Below, piece by piece: positions 33,687 through 42,533 of a stretch of 64,000 nt of DNA. Source of the stretch: Clostridiales bacterium (GTDB lineage: Bacteria; Bacillota; Clostridia; Oscillospirales; Acutalibacteraceae); assembly GCA_021199275.1 (NCBI GenBank), contig JAJQIJ010000021.1:1-64000 (forward strand), given 5' to 3'. The position numbers and the translations under genes are program-made. Below the pieces are notes generated by a model. That model worked only from the letters and a program-made list of their open reading frames with translations, made no database searches and was not told where the DNA came from. Each line of letters begins with the position of its first letter. Positions within the stretch are counted from its first letter, which is position 1.

Positions 33687-33708
33687 TCAGTTAGCCTTAG
33701 CTAACTGA
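33687..33708. promoter_or_regulatory. Iron-type operator 1 (flavodoxin promoter)
   Basis: TCAGTTAGC CTTA GCTAACTGA, a 9-4-9 palindrome placed at the expected transcription start, right after the -10 element. DtxR/IdeR-like, so repression with iron is expected. Confidence 0.6.
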
Positions 33709-33712
33709 TTAT

Positions 33713-33741
33713 ATATTAACATATCTGCGCATTAATGTCAA
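33713..33741 (-). promoter_or_regulatory. Flavodoxin promoter
   Basis: Minus strand TTGACA (33741-33736), 17 bases, TAATAT (33718-33713). The -35 element overlaps the stop codon of the GH5 gene. Confidence 0.7.
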
Positions 33742-35150
33742 TAGTCTATTTCAATTTCGTTTACACCGACTGCCGAATCATATTCGCGTATTCCCTGCCC
33801 CGGCACAAATATTTGCGTGGCTGCGCTCATATCAAAGTCCGCCGGCGTTTCCCATTTCAGGTGAAAACGCCTGTTTTTTGAAAAGGTTTTTATTTCTGTA
33901 ATATTTCCTGCCACCGCCACGGGGTATGGGCGGTTGAACACGCCGGTAAGCTTTTCATTATTAAAATCCAAATGCCAATAAATGCTGCTCCAATGGTATT
34001 TTTCAAATTCACCCATTATGAAATCAATGTGCTTTATCCACTCTTCCCCTGTAGAGCCGCCACCATATTCGCCGAAAATGACGGGCGTGTTCATTTTAAG
34101 CTGGTTTTGCCTGATTGTACTTAAAATTGCACCCACGCGGCCATTGCTGCTGTATTTATCATAAAGCGGCGAATCCACAAAAATGTCATAAGCATGCGGC
34201 GAATAAACATAAGACGGCTTTGTTTCAATGTCAAATTCAATGCCCAGATTTGAAAAATAATTATGTTCAAAAAAATTAAATGTGCCGTCAATTCCGGCTT
34301 TGGCGCTGATTTTATCAAAAAACGGCTTGTAATATTCGCTGTTAAAGCCTGCTGTGTACTTTGCCAGCGGCGCCACAGCCGCATGAAAATTGTCGCCGCA
34401 GTCCATTGTGTCGCGCAGCTTTTTCAGCCTTTTTATGCTGCCAACCCTGGCGGCAATGCGAAGGGCGGCGCGCGCAAACGCAGCCTTGTCGCTGTGATTT
34501 TTAAAATATTTTTCCAGCTGCAGCGGGGAGCCGAATGCAATTTCCATTACATTTGAAATAAGCTGTAAAAACAGCTGCCTGCCGTTTTTGTCAATATAGG
34601 GCTCATTAAAATAGTCAAGGCCTATTATATTTTCACAGTCTTTAAAAGAATTTGCATAATATTTCCAGGCCCTGATAAATTTGTCCTGCACGGCGTTTTC
34701 ATTGTGCCAAAAGTCAGAAAACGCACCCTGCACACCGTCCATATAAAAATAGCCCTCAGCCCAGACTGCAAACGGCTTTTTACTTTCACGCTGTTTGCTG
34801 ACTGCCCATTGCGGGGCACCGTCTCCGTGGAAATATTCGGAATATAAGTCCTGGTGCATGTCAAGCATAACATATATGGAATTTTCTTCGCACTTTTTAA
34901 CAAAGCTCTTTATCAGGGCTATGTTTTCATTGCTGAAACAGCCCTCTTGCGGCTCAATGGCGGCCCATGTAACCCCAAGGCGTATTATGTTTACACCGCA
35001 TTTAATCATGTCGTCAAACTGGCTTAAAAAGCAATTTATATCGTCTGCCAAGCTTCCGGCGGCTTTGCTGCAACAGTTGCAGCCCCGAAACATTCGCTCG
35101 CGAGCGTTTTCGTCTCTTATTACCAAATTGTCACAATAAAACCTGCCCAC
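33738..35150 (-). CDS. GH5 glycosidase, endoglycoceramidase-like
   Basis: 470 residues from GTG 35150, which has GGGGGTG six bases upstream; ATG 35186 would be nearly leaderless from the promoter at about 35193-35221. GH5 barrel motifs: GVNIIRLGVTWAAIEP, YVMLDMHQDLYS, the acid/base glutamate in LDYFNEPY, SPHAYD and the nucleophile in VIFGEYGGGSTGEEW. HQDLYS plus GDGAPQW is typical of endoglycoceramidases and related GH5 subfamilies rather than cellulases. There is no signal peptide, unlike secreted EGCases, so the substrate may be an imported glycoside. It is divergent from sigG. Confidence 0.82.
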   Translation of the reverse strand: MGRFYCDNLVIRDENARERMFRGCNCCSKAAGSLADDINCFLSQFDDMIKCGVNIIRLGVTWAAIEPQEGCFSNENIALIKSFVKKCEENSIYVMLDMHQDLYSEYFHGDGAPQWAVSKQRESKKPFAVWAEGYFYMDGVQGAFSDFWHNENAVQDKFIRAWKYYANSFKDCENIIGLDYFNEPYIDKNGRQLFLQLISNVMEIAFGSPLQLEKYFKNHSDKAAFARAALRIAARVGSIKRLKKLRDTMDCGDNFHAAVAPLAKYTAGFNSEYYKPFFDKISAKAGIDGTFNFFEHNYFSNLGIEFDIETKPSYVYSPHAYDIFVDSPLYDKYSSNGRVGAILSTIRQNQLKMNTPVIFGEYGGGSTGEEWIKHIDFIMGEFEKYHWSSIYWHLDFNNEKLTGVFNRPYPVAVAGNITEIKTFSKNRRFHLKWETPADFDMSAATQIFVPGQGIREYDSAVGVNEIEIDY

Positions 35151-35192
35151 AGTGCACACCCCCAAAAAATGCCGGCTGATATTCATTAGTTC

Positions 35193-35221
35193 TATTGTAT
35201 CACAGCTGCAAAACAAACACA
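35193..35221 (-). promoter_or_regulatory. Promoter of the GH5 gene
   Basis: Minus strand TTGTGT, 17 bases, TACAAT just upstream of 35190. With this start site the GTG at 35150 has a leader of about 35 bases. Confidence 0.5.
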
Positions 35222-35302
35222 AGCAATGCTATATATCTGATGTGGCGCGGCATCTGCCACCGGCCATTGGGTGAAAAATATGCGGCTTTGTTTTTGTTTT
35301 AG

Positions 35303-35332
35303 TGAATTAACACATGCTAAAAAGGCAATAAT
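35303..35332 (+). promoter_or_regulatory. Candidate sigma-F/sigma-G promoter of sigG
   Basis: TGAATT (35303-35308), 17 bases, CAATAAT (35326-35332), resembling the forespore form TGAATA / CATACTA. Sigma-G usually activates its own gene after sigma-F starts it. Confidence 0.5.
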
Positions 35333-35385
35333 ATTCAATGTGCCCCCGCCCTTGCCGGCGTACATATTTGCAGGGGTGAAATTGT

Positions 35386-36159
35386 ATGCAATATAATAAA
35401 GTTGAAATTTGCGGAATAAACACAAATGAATTAAAGGTATTAAGCGAAAAAGAAAAAAGCGAGCTTTTAAAAAAAGCCCGCGGCGGCGACAAGGCTGCGC
35501 GTGAAAAATTGATTTGCGGCAACCTGCGCTTGGTGCTGTCTGTGGTGCAGCGCTTTCAAAACCGCGGTGAAAGCATGGACGACCTGTTTCAGGTGGGCGT
35601 TATAGGGCTTATAAAGGCTATAGACAATTTCAATTTAAATCTTGACGTAAAGTTTTCAACCTATGCCGTGCCAATGTGCATTGGCGAAATACGCCGCTTT
35701 CTGCGCGACGACAACCCTGTGCGCGTCAGCCGCAGCATGCGCGACACTGCATATAAGGCCATGCAGGTAAAAGAGCAGCTTATGGCAAAAAACCAAAGCG
35801 AACCGACTGTGGAAGAAATTGCCGCCGCGCTGGGCATTGATAAAAGCGATGTTGTGCTTGCGCTTGAAGCCATAGTAGACCCCGTTTCACTTTACGAGCC
35901 GGTTTACAACGACGGCGGGGACACAATTTATGTTATGGACCAGGTGGGCGATTCGTCAGGCGAGTCAGACTGGATAGATGAAATTATGATTAGAGATGAA
36001 ATAAGAAACCTTGACAAAAGAGAAAAAAACATTTTATTTCTGCGCTTTATGCAGGGCAAAACACAGGTTGAAGTTGCAAATGAGGTGGGCATAAGCCAGG
36101 CCCAGGTCAGCAGACTTGAAAAGGCCGCTTTGAAAAAAATAAAAACGCACAGGCACTGA
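35386..36159 (+). CDS. sigG: Sporulation sigma factor sigma-G
   Basis: 257 residues. The N terminus (NKVEICGINTNELKVL) is the sigma-G signature segment for anti-sigma and Gin binding. Region 2: NLRLVLSVVQRFQNRGESMDDLFQVGVIGLIKAIDNF and KFSTYAVPMCIGEIRRFLRDDNPVRVSRSMRD. Region 4: LFLRFMQGKTQVEVANEVGISQAQVSRLEKAALKKI. It directs late forespore gene expression, so the organism should sporulate. In many Clostridia sigG adjoins spoIIGA-sigE; here it stands alone, divergent from a GH5 gene. Confidence 0.95.
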   Translation: MQYNKVEICGINTNELKVLSEKEKSELLKKARGGDKAAREKLICGNLRLVLSVVQRFQNRGESMDDLFQVGVIGLIKAIDNFNLNLDVKFSTYAVPMCIGEIRRFLRDDNPVRVSRSMRDTAYKAMQVKEQLMAKNQSEPTVEEIAAALGIDKSDVVLALEAIVDPVSLYEPVYNDGGDTIYVMDQVGDSSGESDWIDEIMIRDEIRNLDKREKNILFLRFMQGKTQVEVANEVGISQAQVSRLEKAALKKIKTHRH

Positions 36160-36190
36160 AGCGCTGATTTCAAGCGGCGCTTTTTGGCGC
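36160..36190 (+). terminator. sigG terminator
   Basis: AGCGC and GCGCT around TGATTTCAAGCG, then TTTTT. A second GGCGCTTTT follows. Confidence 0.65.
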
Positions 36191-36236
36191 TTTTATTTTA
36201 ACAAAGCGGCTATGCGCTTAAATTTGCACAGGCTTT

Positions 36237-37181
36237 TCAGCAGTCAATTTCTTTAATCATTTCTTTTATTACGGCGCAGGAATCTGAAAACGCCTGCTTT
36301 TCTTCGTCGCTCAGCTCCATTTTTAATATTTCGCGCACTCCGTTTCTGTTTACTATTGCGGGCACGCCTATATAAAGCCCCTTTTCGGCATATTCGCCTT
36401 TCAGGTAAGCCGACACCGTGAAAACAGAATTTTCATTGTTAAGAATTGCCCTTGCAAGGCGTGCCAGCACCATGCCTATGCCGTAATATGTGGCGTCTTT
36501 GGCCTTTATTATTTCATAGGCGGACTCTCTTACGTCAACGGCAATTTTTTTAAGCGAGTCCATCATGTCATCACTGTAATTGTCAAGCTTTGAAAGCGGA
36601 ATTACAGACACCATGGCGTTGCTCCACGCCACAAATTCGCTGTCTCCATGTTCGCCCAACACATATGCATGCACATTTCTGGGGTTGAGCTTGAAATAGT
36701 CGCCCATCATATAGCGCAGCCGCGCGGAATCAAGCGTTGTGCCTGAACCGAGCACCCTGCTGCTGGGAAAACCCGAAAGTTCATATACAACCTTAGTCAT
36801 AACGTCAACCGGGTTGCCCGCCACCAAAAATATGCCGCTGAAGCCGCTTGAAACAACAGGCTTTACAATTGATTTGTAAATAGAATAGTTTTTTATAAGT
36901 AAATCACGCCTTGTTTCGCCCTTGAGCTGCGGCGCGCCCGCGCATATTACAACAAGGTCCATGTCAGTGCAGTCTGAATAGTCGCCGGCATATATTTTCA
37001 TGCTGCTGGGCGCAAAAGGCAGCCCGTGCGACAAATCTGCCGCTTCGCCCCTGGCGCGTTCTTTTTTTATGTCAATCAGGCAAAGCTCGTCGCATATATT
37101 TTGGTTTAAAAGCGCATATGCAAAGCTCATGCCAACCATTCCGACGCCCACTATTGCAACTTTTTTACTGTCATTATGCAT
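36237..37181 (-). CDS. ldh: L-lactate dehydrogenase
   Basis: 314 residues from ATG 37181. The open frame extends 55 codons further up but would cross the leader hairpins. KVAIVGVGMVGMSFAYALLNQ is the NAD fold, ICAGAPQLKGETRRDLLIKN the active-site loop with the substrate Gln/Arg pair, VAGNPVDVMTKVVYELSGFPSSRVLGSGTTLDSARLR contains the substrate-binding Arg, and YVLGEHGDSEFVAWS the catalytic His. The Gln in GAPQLKGETR favours lactate over malate dehydrogenase. The start is preceded at once by a hairpin with a T tract that also contains the likely ribosome site (GGGTGG). Confidence 0.93.
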   Translation of the reverse strand: MHNDSKKVAIVGVGMVGMSFAYALLNQNICDELCLIDIKKERARGEAADLSHGLPFAPSSMKIYAGDYSDCTDMDLVVICAGAPQLKGETRRDLLIKNYSIYKSIVKPVVSSGFSGIFLVAGNPVDVMTKVVYELSGFPSSRVLGSGTTLDSARLRYMMGDYFKLNPRNVHAYVLGEHGDSEFVAWSNAMVSVIPLSKLDNYSDDMMDSLKKIAVDVRESAYEIIKAKDATYYGIGMVLARLARAILNNENSVFTVSAYLKGEYAEKGLYIGVPAIVNRNGVREILKMELSDEEKQAFSDSCAVIKEMIKEIDC

Positions 37182-37223
37182 AAAAAACCACCCAACGGTA
37201 GTGTGCCCTGCCGCAGGGTGGTT
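37182..37223 (-). promoter_or_regulatory. Attenuator-like leader of ldh
   Basis: On the minus strand AACCACCC (37223-37216) pairs with GGGTGGTT (37193-37186), followed by TTTTTT and then the ATG at 37181. The alternative hairpin CCCTGC-GG-CAGGG (37218-37206) uses the CCC of the first arm, so the two exclude each other. The right arm (GGGTGG) is also the only Shine-Dalgarno candidate. Confidence 0.5.
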
Positions 37224-37271
37224 ATTCGCAACTAAAATTTCAGATTTCAAGAACTTAAAAAGCAAAGGGTA

Positions 37272-37307
37272 ACTGCCAAAAATTCGCTTTAACGGCGCAT
37301 TTTGGCA
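37272..37307. other. Inverted repeat between the PRTase gene and ldh
   Basis: TGCCAAAA and TTTTGGCA (37272-37307) with a 20-base loop. There is no clear T tract, so it may be a weak terminator or processing site after the phosphoribosyltransferase gene. Confidence 0.4.
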
Positions 37308-37317
37308 GGTCAGGCTA

Positions 37318-37860
37318 TTATTTAAAAAAGAGCGGAAGCTTTTCAAGAAAAATTATGTCTTTTCTGTCTGCCGCGGCGCCTTCTGCCAACGGGGCTGCGC
37401 TTGCAATAACATTTCCGCCGAACTCTTCAATAAGCTTTTTGGCCGCTGCCAAAGATTCGCCCGTTGAAATAACGTCGTCTACCAAAAGAATGCGCTTGTC
37501 TTTTAATAAATCGCCGTCTTCATGCCCAAGATAAAGCGCCTGTTCGTTTTGTGTGGTAATTGAACTGAGCACTACCTTTTCCGGGTGGTCCATATAAACC
37601 TTAACGCCCTTGCGCAAAATTATGTATTTTTTACCGCTTTGCTTGCTCATTTCATATGCAAGCGGAATGCTTTTCGCTTCAGGCGTTGCTATATAGTCAA
37701 ATTCCGGGCATTTTTTAATAAGCTCCTCAGCGCACCTTACAGTAAGCTCAACATCGCCGAACAGAATGAACGCCGCTATATCAAGCGTGGGGCTTACAGG
37801 GAATTTTTGCAGCCGGCGCTCAAGCCCGGCTATATGCAAAGTATATGTGTCTTTATTCAT
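37318..37860 (-). CDS. Phosphoribosyltransferase (adenine PRTase-like)
   Basis: 180 residues. The PRPP-binding motif is RILLVDDVISTGESLAAAKKLI (about residue 120), preceded by EFDYIATPEAKSIPLAYEMS and YIILRKGVKVYM, as in adenine/xanthine phosphoribosyltransferases and the PurR-type domain. The base-binding region is not clear enough to name the substrate. Its start overlaps the HIT gene stop (TAATG). Confidence 0.85.
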   Translation of the reverse strand: MNKDTYTLHIAGLERRLQKFPVSPTLDIAAFILFGDVELTVRCAEELIKKCPEFDYIATPEAKSIPLAYEMSKQSGKKYIILRKGVKVYMDHPEKVVLSSITTQNEQALYLGHEDGDLLKDKRILLVDDVISTGESLAAAKKLIEEFGGNVIASAAPLAEGAAADRKDIIFLEKLPLFFK

Positions 37861-38192
37861 TATAAAATCTTGTCCCCCATTTCAACGCCGCCAAGCAGGT
37901 GAAAGTGCAGGTGCTGCACAGTCTGCCCCGCCTGTTTTCCGCAGTTATTAACGATTCTGTAAGAATCTATGCCCTGCGACTTTGCGATTTTAGGAATCAT
38001 TTCAAAAATATGCGCCACAATTGCACTGTTTTCGCCCGTTATGCAGTTTGCGCTTTCAATATGCCGGCGCGGCACAGCAAGCACATGCACCGGGGCGGCC
38101 GGGGCATTGTCTTTAAAAGCCACCATCAACTCGTCTTCCCACACTTTTTCAGACGGTATATTTCCATTAATTATTTCGCAGAAAACACACAT
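37860..38192 (-). CDS. HIT family protein (HinT type)
   Basis: 110 residues. CVFCEIINGNIPSEKVWEDE at the N terminus (zinc Cys), VHVLAVPRRHI, and the histidine triad QTVQHLHFHLLGG near the end. HinT proteins hydrolyse nucleoside phosphoramidates and acyl-adenylates, often beside tRNA synthetase genes, and alaS is 17 bases upstream here. Clearing aberrant aminoacyl-AMP is a plausible job. Confidence 0.93.
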   Translation of the reverse strand: MCVFCEIINGNIPSEKVWEDELMVAFKDNAPAAPVHVLAVPRRHIESANCITGENSAIVAHIFEMIPKIAKSQGIDSYRIVNNCGKQAGQTVQHLHFHLLGGVEMGDKIL

Positions 38193-38209
38193 ATGAAGCT
38201 TTCCTTTCT

Positions 38210-40837
38210 TTATTTGCTTTCAAGCATTGATTTTATTATGCCGGCCGCAGCTTCAAGCGCCGAATCAAGCTTTGAAATGTCTTTCGCACCCGCCATTGCA
38301 AAATCAGGCCTGCCGCCGCCGGAGCCGCCTGCAAGGCGCGCTATTTCGCGCACAAGCTCGCCGGCCTTAATGCCGCCCTTAACGGCGTCTGCCCCGCATA
38401 CGCAGGCTATGGTTGCCTTTGAATTATTGGCGCCGGCCAGCACGCCTATAACTTCGGCGCCCCTGGCTTTGAGCTCGTCGCCGGTTTTGCGCAGCGCGTC
38501 GGCACTTGTGTTGTCAAGCCTTGCCGTGTAAACCTTAAACGGGCCGATTTCCCTGAAATTATCAAGAGCGCCCGCGCTTTTCAGCTTTGCCAGCTCAGCT
38601 TCAAGGCTTTCGGTTTTCTTTGCTAAAGCTTTGTTTTCATTTATTAAGCCCGCTATTTTTTCTTCAACTGAATCGGCGGTGGTTTTCAGCATGGCGGCGC
38701 TTTCATTAATAACACTTTCGTTTGATGAAAGGTATTGAAGCACATTGCCGCCTGTCAGCGCCGTGATACGGCGGACCCCTGCTGCCACAGATGTTTCACT
38801 TATAATTTTGAACAGCCCCAGCTGCCCGCTGTTTGAAACATGGGTGCCGCCGCAGAGCTCTGTTGAAAAATCGCCGGCCTTGACAACCCTTACAATGTCG
38901 CCGTATTTTTCGCCAAAAAGCATCATGGCGCCCATTTTTTTCGCCTCTTCAATGGTTGTTTCAAAATTTTCAACTTTATTGGCGCCAAGTATAAAATCAT
39001 TTACAAGCTTTTCAACCTGATTTATTTCACTGCCGCTAAGCGCATTGTAATGTGTAAAGTCAAACCTTACTTCCCTTTCATTGACAAGCTGCCCGGCCTG
39101 TTCAACATGCTCGCCCAGCACCTTGCGCAGAGCCGCCTGCAAAAGGTGAGCCCCTGTGTGGTTGCGCTTAATCATGTCACGGCGGCGTGCGTCAATTGAC
39201 GCCGTCACCCGGTCTCCCTTGCAAATAATGCCGCTGTCAACCCTGCCTGAATGCAGAAACACACCGTCGTTTTTTACTGTGTCACACACGGTGAACACAC
39301 CGCCCGGGCAGCTGATTGTGCCGCTGTCGCCGACCTGCCCGCCGGACAAAGCATAAAACGGGGTCTTGTCAAGCACTAAAATGCCGTCTTCGCCCGCGCC
39401 CAGAATGTCTTTGATTTCGCCGTCTGCAATAATGGCTTCAACATGTGACTGGCATTCATATTCACTGTAGCCCGTAAATTCAGTTTGCCCAACGTCAAGC
39501 TTGACGCTTTCGCTTTTCCATGCGTCCGCCCCAGCGTCCTGCCTTGCGTTCCTGGCGGTGCGCTTTTGGTTTTCAAGCAGTTCGCCAAACCTTTGTTCGT
39601 CAACAGTCATGCCATGCTCTTCAAGAATGTCTTTTGTCAAATCAAGCGGAAAGCCAAATGTGTCGTTAAGCCGAAACGCGTCGTCCCCGCTGAACACATT
39701 GCCCTGAGTTTTGGAAATATATTCGTTTAAAAGGTTAAGCCCGCTGTCAATTGTTTTGCCGAAAGCCTCTTCTTCTGCCAATATTACCTTTGAAATAAGT
39801 TCCCTTTTGGAATCAAGATAATCATAGGCCGAAACGTTTTCATCAATAACACAGCCGGCAACGCTGTAAAGAAACGCGCCGTCTATGCCAAGCAGCCTGC
39901 CGTGGCGGCATGCCCGCCTTATAAGCCGGCGAAGCACATAGCCCCTGCCGTTATTTGACGGAATGACCCCGTCCCCAATCATGAATACTGAGGAACGAAT
40001 ATGGTCTGTAATAACCCTTAGCGAAATATCTGTTTTTTCATTTTCATGGTATGACACGCCTGAAATTTCGGAAATTTTGTTCATAATATTTCTTATTGTG
40101 TCAACTTCAAACAGGTTGTCTACACCCTGCATTACGCATGCAAGGCGCTCAAGCCCCATGCCGGTGTCTATATTTTTTTGCTTTAGTTCGGAATAATTTC
40201 CGGCGCCGTCGTTATAAAATTCGCTGAAAACATTGTTCCAAATTTCCATATACCTGTCGCATTCGCAGCCGGGGGCGCAGCCCGGCTTGCCGCAGCCGTA
40301 TTCCGCGCCGCGGTCAAAATAAATTTCACTGCACGGCCCGCACGGCCCCTGCCCGTGTTCCCAAAAGTTGTCTTCCTTGCCAAGCCTTACAATATGGCTT
40401 TCGTCTATTTTAACCTCATTTTTCCAAATGTCATATGCTTCGTCGTCATTTTCATAAATTGTGACCCAAAGCTTGTCCTCCGGCATTTGCAGCACAGTTG
40501 TGAAAAATTCCCAAGACCATGCAGCGGCTTCATGCTTGAAATAATCGCCGAAGCTGAAATTTCCCAGCATTTCAAAATATGTGCCGTGGCGGTCTGTCTT
40601 GCCGACGCTTTCTATGTCAGGCGTGCGAATGCATTTCTGGCAGGTGGCAACTCTTTTTGACGGCGGCTGGCTTTCACCGGTAAAATATTTTTTCATTGGC
40701 GCCATGCCGGAATTTATAAGCAAAAGGCTTTTGTCATTGTTGGGAATAAGCGAAAAGCTCGGCAGGCGCAAATGCCCCTTGCTTTCAAAAAAAGACAGAA
40801 ATTTTTCCCTTAAATCATTTAATGATGTCCATTCCAT
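38210..40837 (-). CDS. alaS: Alanyl-tRNA synthetase
   Basis: 875 residues from ATG 40837 (an in-frame extension to 40897 lacks support). Class II catalytic core: LREKFLSFFESKGHLRLPSFSLIP, MLGNFSFGDYFKHEA, FWEHGQGPCGPCSEIYFDRG, DTGMGLERL. A cysteine-rich insert reads CGKPGCAPGCEC. The editing domain has HTGAHLLQAALR and CGGTHVSNSGQLG. The C-terminal coiled coil and C-Ala domain (GGSGGGRPDFAMAGAK) are complete. Confidence 0.96.
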   Translation of the reverse strand: MEWTSLNDLREKFLSFFESKGHLRLPSFSLIPNNDKSLLLINSGMAPMKKYFTGESQPPSKRVATCQKCIRTPDIESVGKTDRHGTYFEMLGNFSFGDYFKHEAAAWSWEFFTTVLQMPEDKLWVTIYENDDEAYDIWKNEVKIDESHIVRLGKEDNFWEHGQGPCGPCSEIYFDRGAEYGCGKPGCAPGCECDRYMEIWNNVFSEFYNDGAGNYSELKQKNIDTGMGLERLACVMQGVDNLFEVDTIRNIMNKISEISGVSYHENEKTDISLRVITDHIRSSVFMIGDGVIPSNNGRGYVLRRLIRRACRHGRLLGIDGAFLYSVAGCVIDENVSAYDYLDSKRELISKVILAEEEAFGKTIDSGLNLLNEYISKTQGNVFSGDDAFRLNDTFGFPLDLTKDILEEHGMTVDEQRFGELLENQKRTARNARQDAGADAWKSESVKLDVGQTEFTGYSEYECQSHVEAIIADGEIKDILGAGEDGILVLDKTPFYALSGGQVGDSGTISCPGGVFTVCDTVKNDGVFLHSGRVDSGIICKGDRVTASIDARRRDMIKRNHTGAHLLQAALRKVLGEHVEQAGQLVNEREVRFDFTHYNALSGSEINQVEKLVNDFILGANKVENFETTIEEAKKMGAMMLFGEKYGDIVRVVKAGDFSTELCGGTHVSNSGQLGLFKIISETSVAAGVRRITALTGGNVLQYLSSNESVINESAAMLKTTADSVEEKIAGLINENKALAKKTESLEAELAKLKSAGALDNFREIGPFKVYTARLDNTSADALRKTGDELKARGAEVIGVLAGANNSKATIACVCGADAVKGGIKAGELVREIARLAGGSGGGRPDFAMAGAKDISKLDSALEAAAGIIKSMLESK

Positions 40838-40889
40838 TTTATCACCATAGCCTTTCGGGGCTTGAAATATTTCAAAAAAACAAAATTTC

Positions 40890-40920
40890 AAGGGCAACCT
40901 TAGATTGCCCTTAAAATTTT
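40890..40920 (-). terminator. Terminator of ackA-ydbC
   Basis: AAGGGCAA (40890-40897) and TTGCCCTT (40905-40912); on the minus strand it is followed by GAAATTTTGTTTTTTT. It begins just after the ydbC stop codon. Confidence 0.7.
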
Positions 40921-41134
40921 AAAGCTTTTCGGCAAGCTTTGCAAGCTCGGCAATTTCGTCTTTGGTAAAGGTAAGGCCCTTACTCATTTTAGAGTGGTCA
41001 GGCGACCAGTCTCTGACGTCAATTTTCGGCTCGCGCCCGTTCCAGGAAATCATGTTGACCTCTCTTGTCCAACCCCTGGACGTTTCGGAAATCACACCGA
41101 TATGTTCGGTGATTTCGTATTTGATTTCAGGCAT
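40919..41134 (-). CDS. YdbC/PC4-like ssDNA-binding protein
   Basis: 71 residues from ATG 41134 (GGGGGA upstream; an in-frame extension to 41176 overlaps ackA). IKYEITEHIGVISETSRGWTREVNMISWNGREPKIDVRDWSPDH..KMSKGLTFTKDE is the YdbC pattern, a bacterial member of the PC4 transcription-coactivator fold that binds single-stranded nucleic acid as a dimer. Encoded downstream of ackA in one transcript; the biological role is unknown. Confidence 0.88.
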   Translation of the reverse strand: MPEIKYEITEHIGVISETSRGWTREVNMISWNGREPKIDVRDWSPDHSKMSKGLTFTKDEIAELAKLAEKL

Positions 41135-41172
41135 TTTGCTTTCCCCCTTTTCTTTAATATTTTGACTTTCGC

Positions 41173-42393
41173 TCATTTGAGCTTTTCAACAATTTCTTTT
41201 GTGTCACGCGCAATCATAAGCTCTTCGTTAGTTGCAAGCACGAACACCCTTACCTTGTCTGACGGCTGGGTAAGTTCAGCTTCTGCGCCCTTTACCGTGC
41301 GCTGGTTTACCGCCTGGTTGATTTCAACGCCCAGATAACCCAGATATGAACACACCTTTGCGCGCAGCCAAAAGCCGTTTTCACCTATTCCGCCGGTAAA
41401 CACAATGGCGTCAACGCCGTTCATTGCAGCAACATATGAACCAATGTATTTTGCAATTTCATAAGCCTGCATTTCGTGGGCCAGAATGGCGCGTTCATTT
41501 CCCTCTTGCTGGGCTCTGTATATGTCTCTGTCATCAGACGAAACGCCCGAAATGGCAATAACGCCCGACTTTTTATTCAAAATTTCGTCAACCTCTTCGG
41601 GTGAAATATGCAGCTTTTGTTCAAGATATGTTACCACAGAGGGGTCAACCCCGCCGGAACGCGTGCCCATCATAAACCCGTCAAGCGGCGTAAAGCCCAT
41701 TGACGTGTCAAAGCCCTTGCCGAATTTTACCGCGGCAATTGACGCGCCGTTGCCAAGATGGCAGGTTATTATTTTAAGCTTTGTTATATCTTTTTTCATA
41801 AAGTCGGCACATCTTTGGCTTACATATTTATGTGATGTGCCGTGAAAGCCATAGCGGCGAATACCGTATTTTTCATAATATTCATAAGGAACCGCATACA
41901 TATATGCCATTGGCGGCATTGTGCTGTGAAACGCCGTGTCAAACACCGCAACCTGCGGCACATTCGGCCCGACTATGTTAAGGCATGCCTTATACCCCTC
42001 TATATTAGCGGGGTTGTGCAGCGGCGCCAGCGGAATAAGACCTTCAAGGTCCGCTATAACGCTGTCGTCAATAAGCACGCTTTTTGTGTATTTGTCGCCG
42101 CCCTGAACCACCCTGTGGCCGATTGCGTCAACTTCCGCAAAAGATGAAAGCACCTTGCCTTCGCTTTCGGAAATAAGCCATTTAACTGTGTCAAGCGCCG
42201 CAGTGTGGTCTTCAATTTCCTTGTCAAAAACAATGCCCTTGCCAGAGGCGTTATATATGATATTGTTTTCCCCGCCGCTTAATTTTTCACCGATTCTTTC
42301 AATGGTGCCCTTGCAAAGCATTCCTTCGCTTTCCATGTCAATAAGCTGAAATTTAAGCGAAGAGCTGCCGCAGTTTATAACCAAAATTTTCAA
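41173..42393 (-). CDS. ackA: Acetate kinase
   Basis: 406 residues. KILVINCGSSSLKFQL, AVFDTAFHSTMP, RRYGFHGTSHKYVSQR, TCHLGNGASIAAVKFGKGFDTSMGFTPLDGFMMGTRSGGVDP and VFTGGIGEN are the acetokinase signatures; the catalytic residues are present. It makes ATP from acetyl phosphate. No pta gene lies within the window. Confidence 0.97.
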   Translation of the reverse strand: MKILVINCGSSSLKFQLIDMESEGMLCKGTIERIGEKLSGGENNIIYNASGKGIVFDKEIEDHTAALDTVKWLISESEGKVLSSFAEVDAIGHRVVQGGDKYTKSVLIDDSVIADLEGLIPLAPLHNPANIEGYKACLNIVGPNVPQVAVFDTAFHSTMPPMAYMYAVPYEYYEKYGIRRYGFHGTSHKYVSQRCADFMKKDITKLKIITCHLGNGASIAAVKFGKGFDTSMGFTPLDGFMMGTRSGGVDPSVVTYLEQKLHISPEEVDEILNKKSGVIAISGVSSDDRDIYRAQQEGNERAILAHEMQAYEIAKYIGSYVAAMNGVDAIVFTGGIGENGFWLRAKVCSYLGYLGVEINQAVNQRTVKGAEAELTQPSDKVRVFVLATNEELMIARDTKEIVEKLK

Positions 42394-42533
42394 TTAAATT
42401 CCCCCTTAAAGTTTAAAACCGCCCCCAAATACATAAACAGGGCGCAAATTTCAACAATGCCGCAAAATTACCGGCACACACTAAGCGCGCCAAAGCGCCG
42501 CCCTTGGTGAGCATATCAGCAATTCAATTTAAG

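Noticed and set aside
37182..37317. T-box or metabolite riboswitch before ldh
   Set aside because: No T-box consensus and no known aptamer motif was seen; only two exclusive hairpins can be supported.
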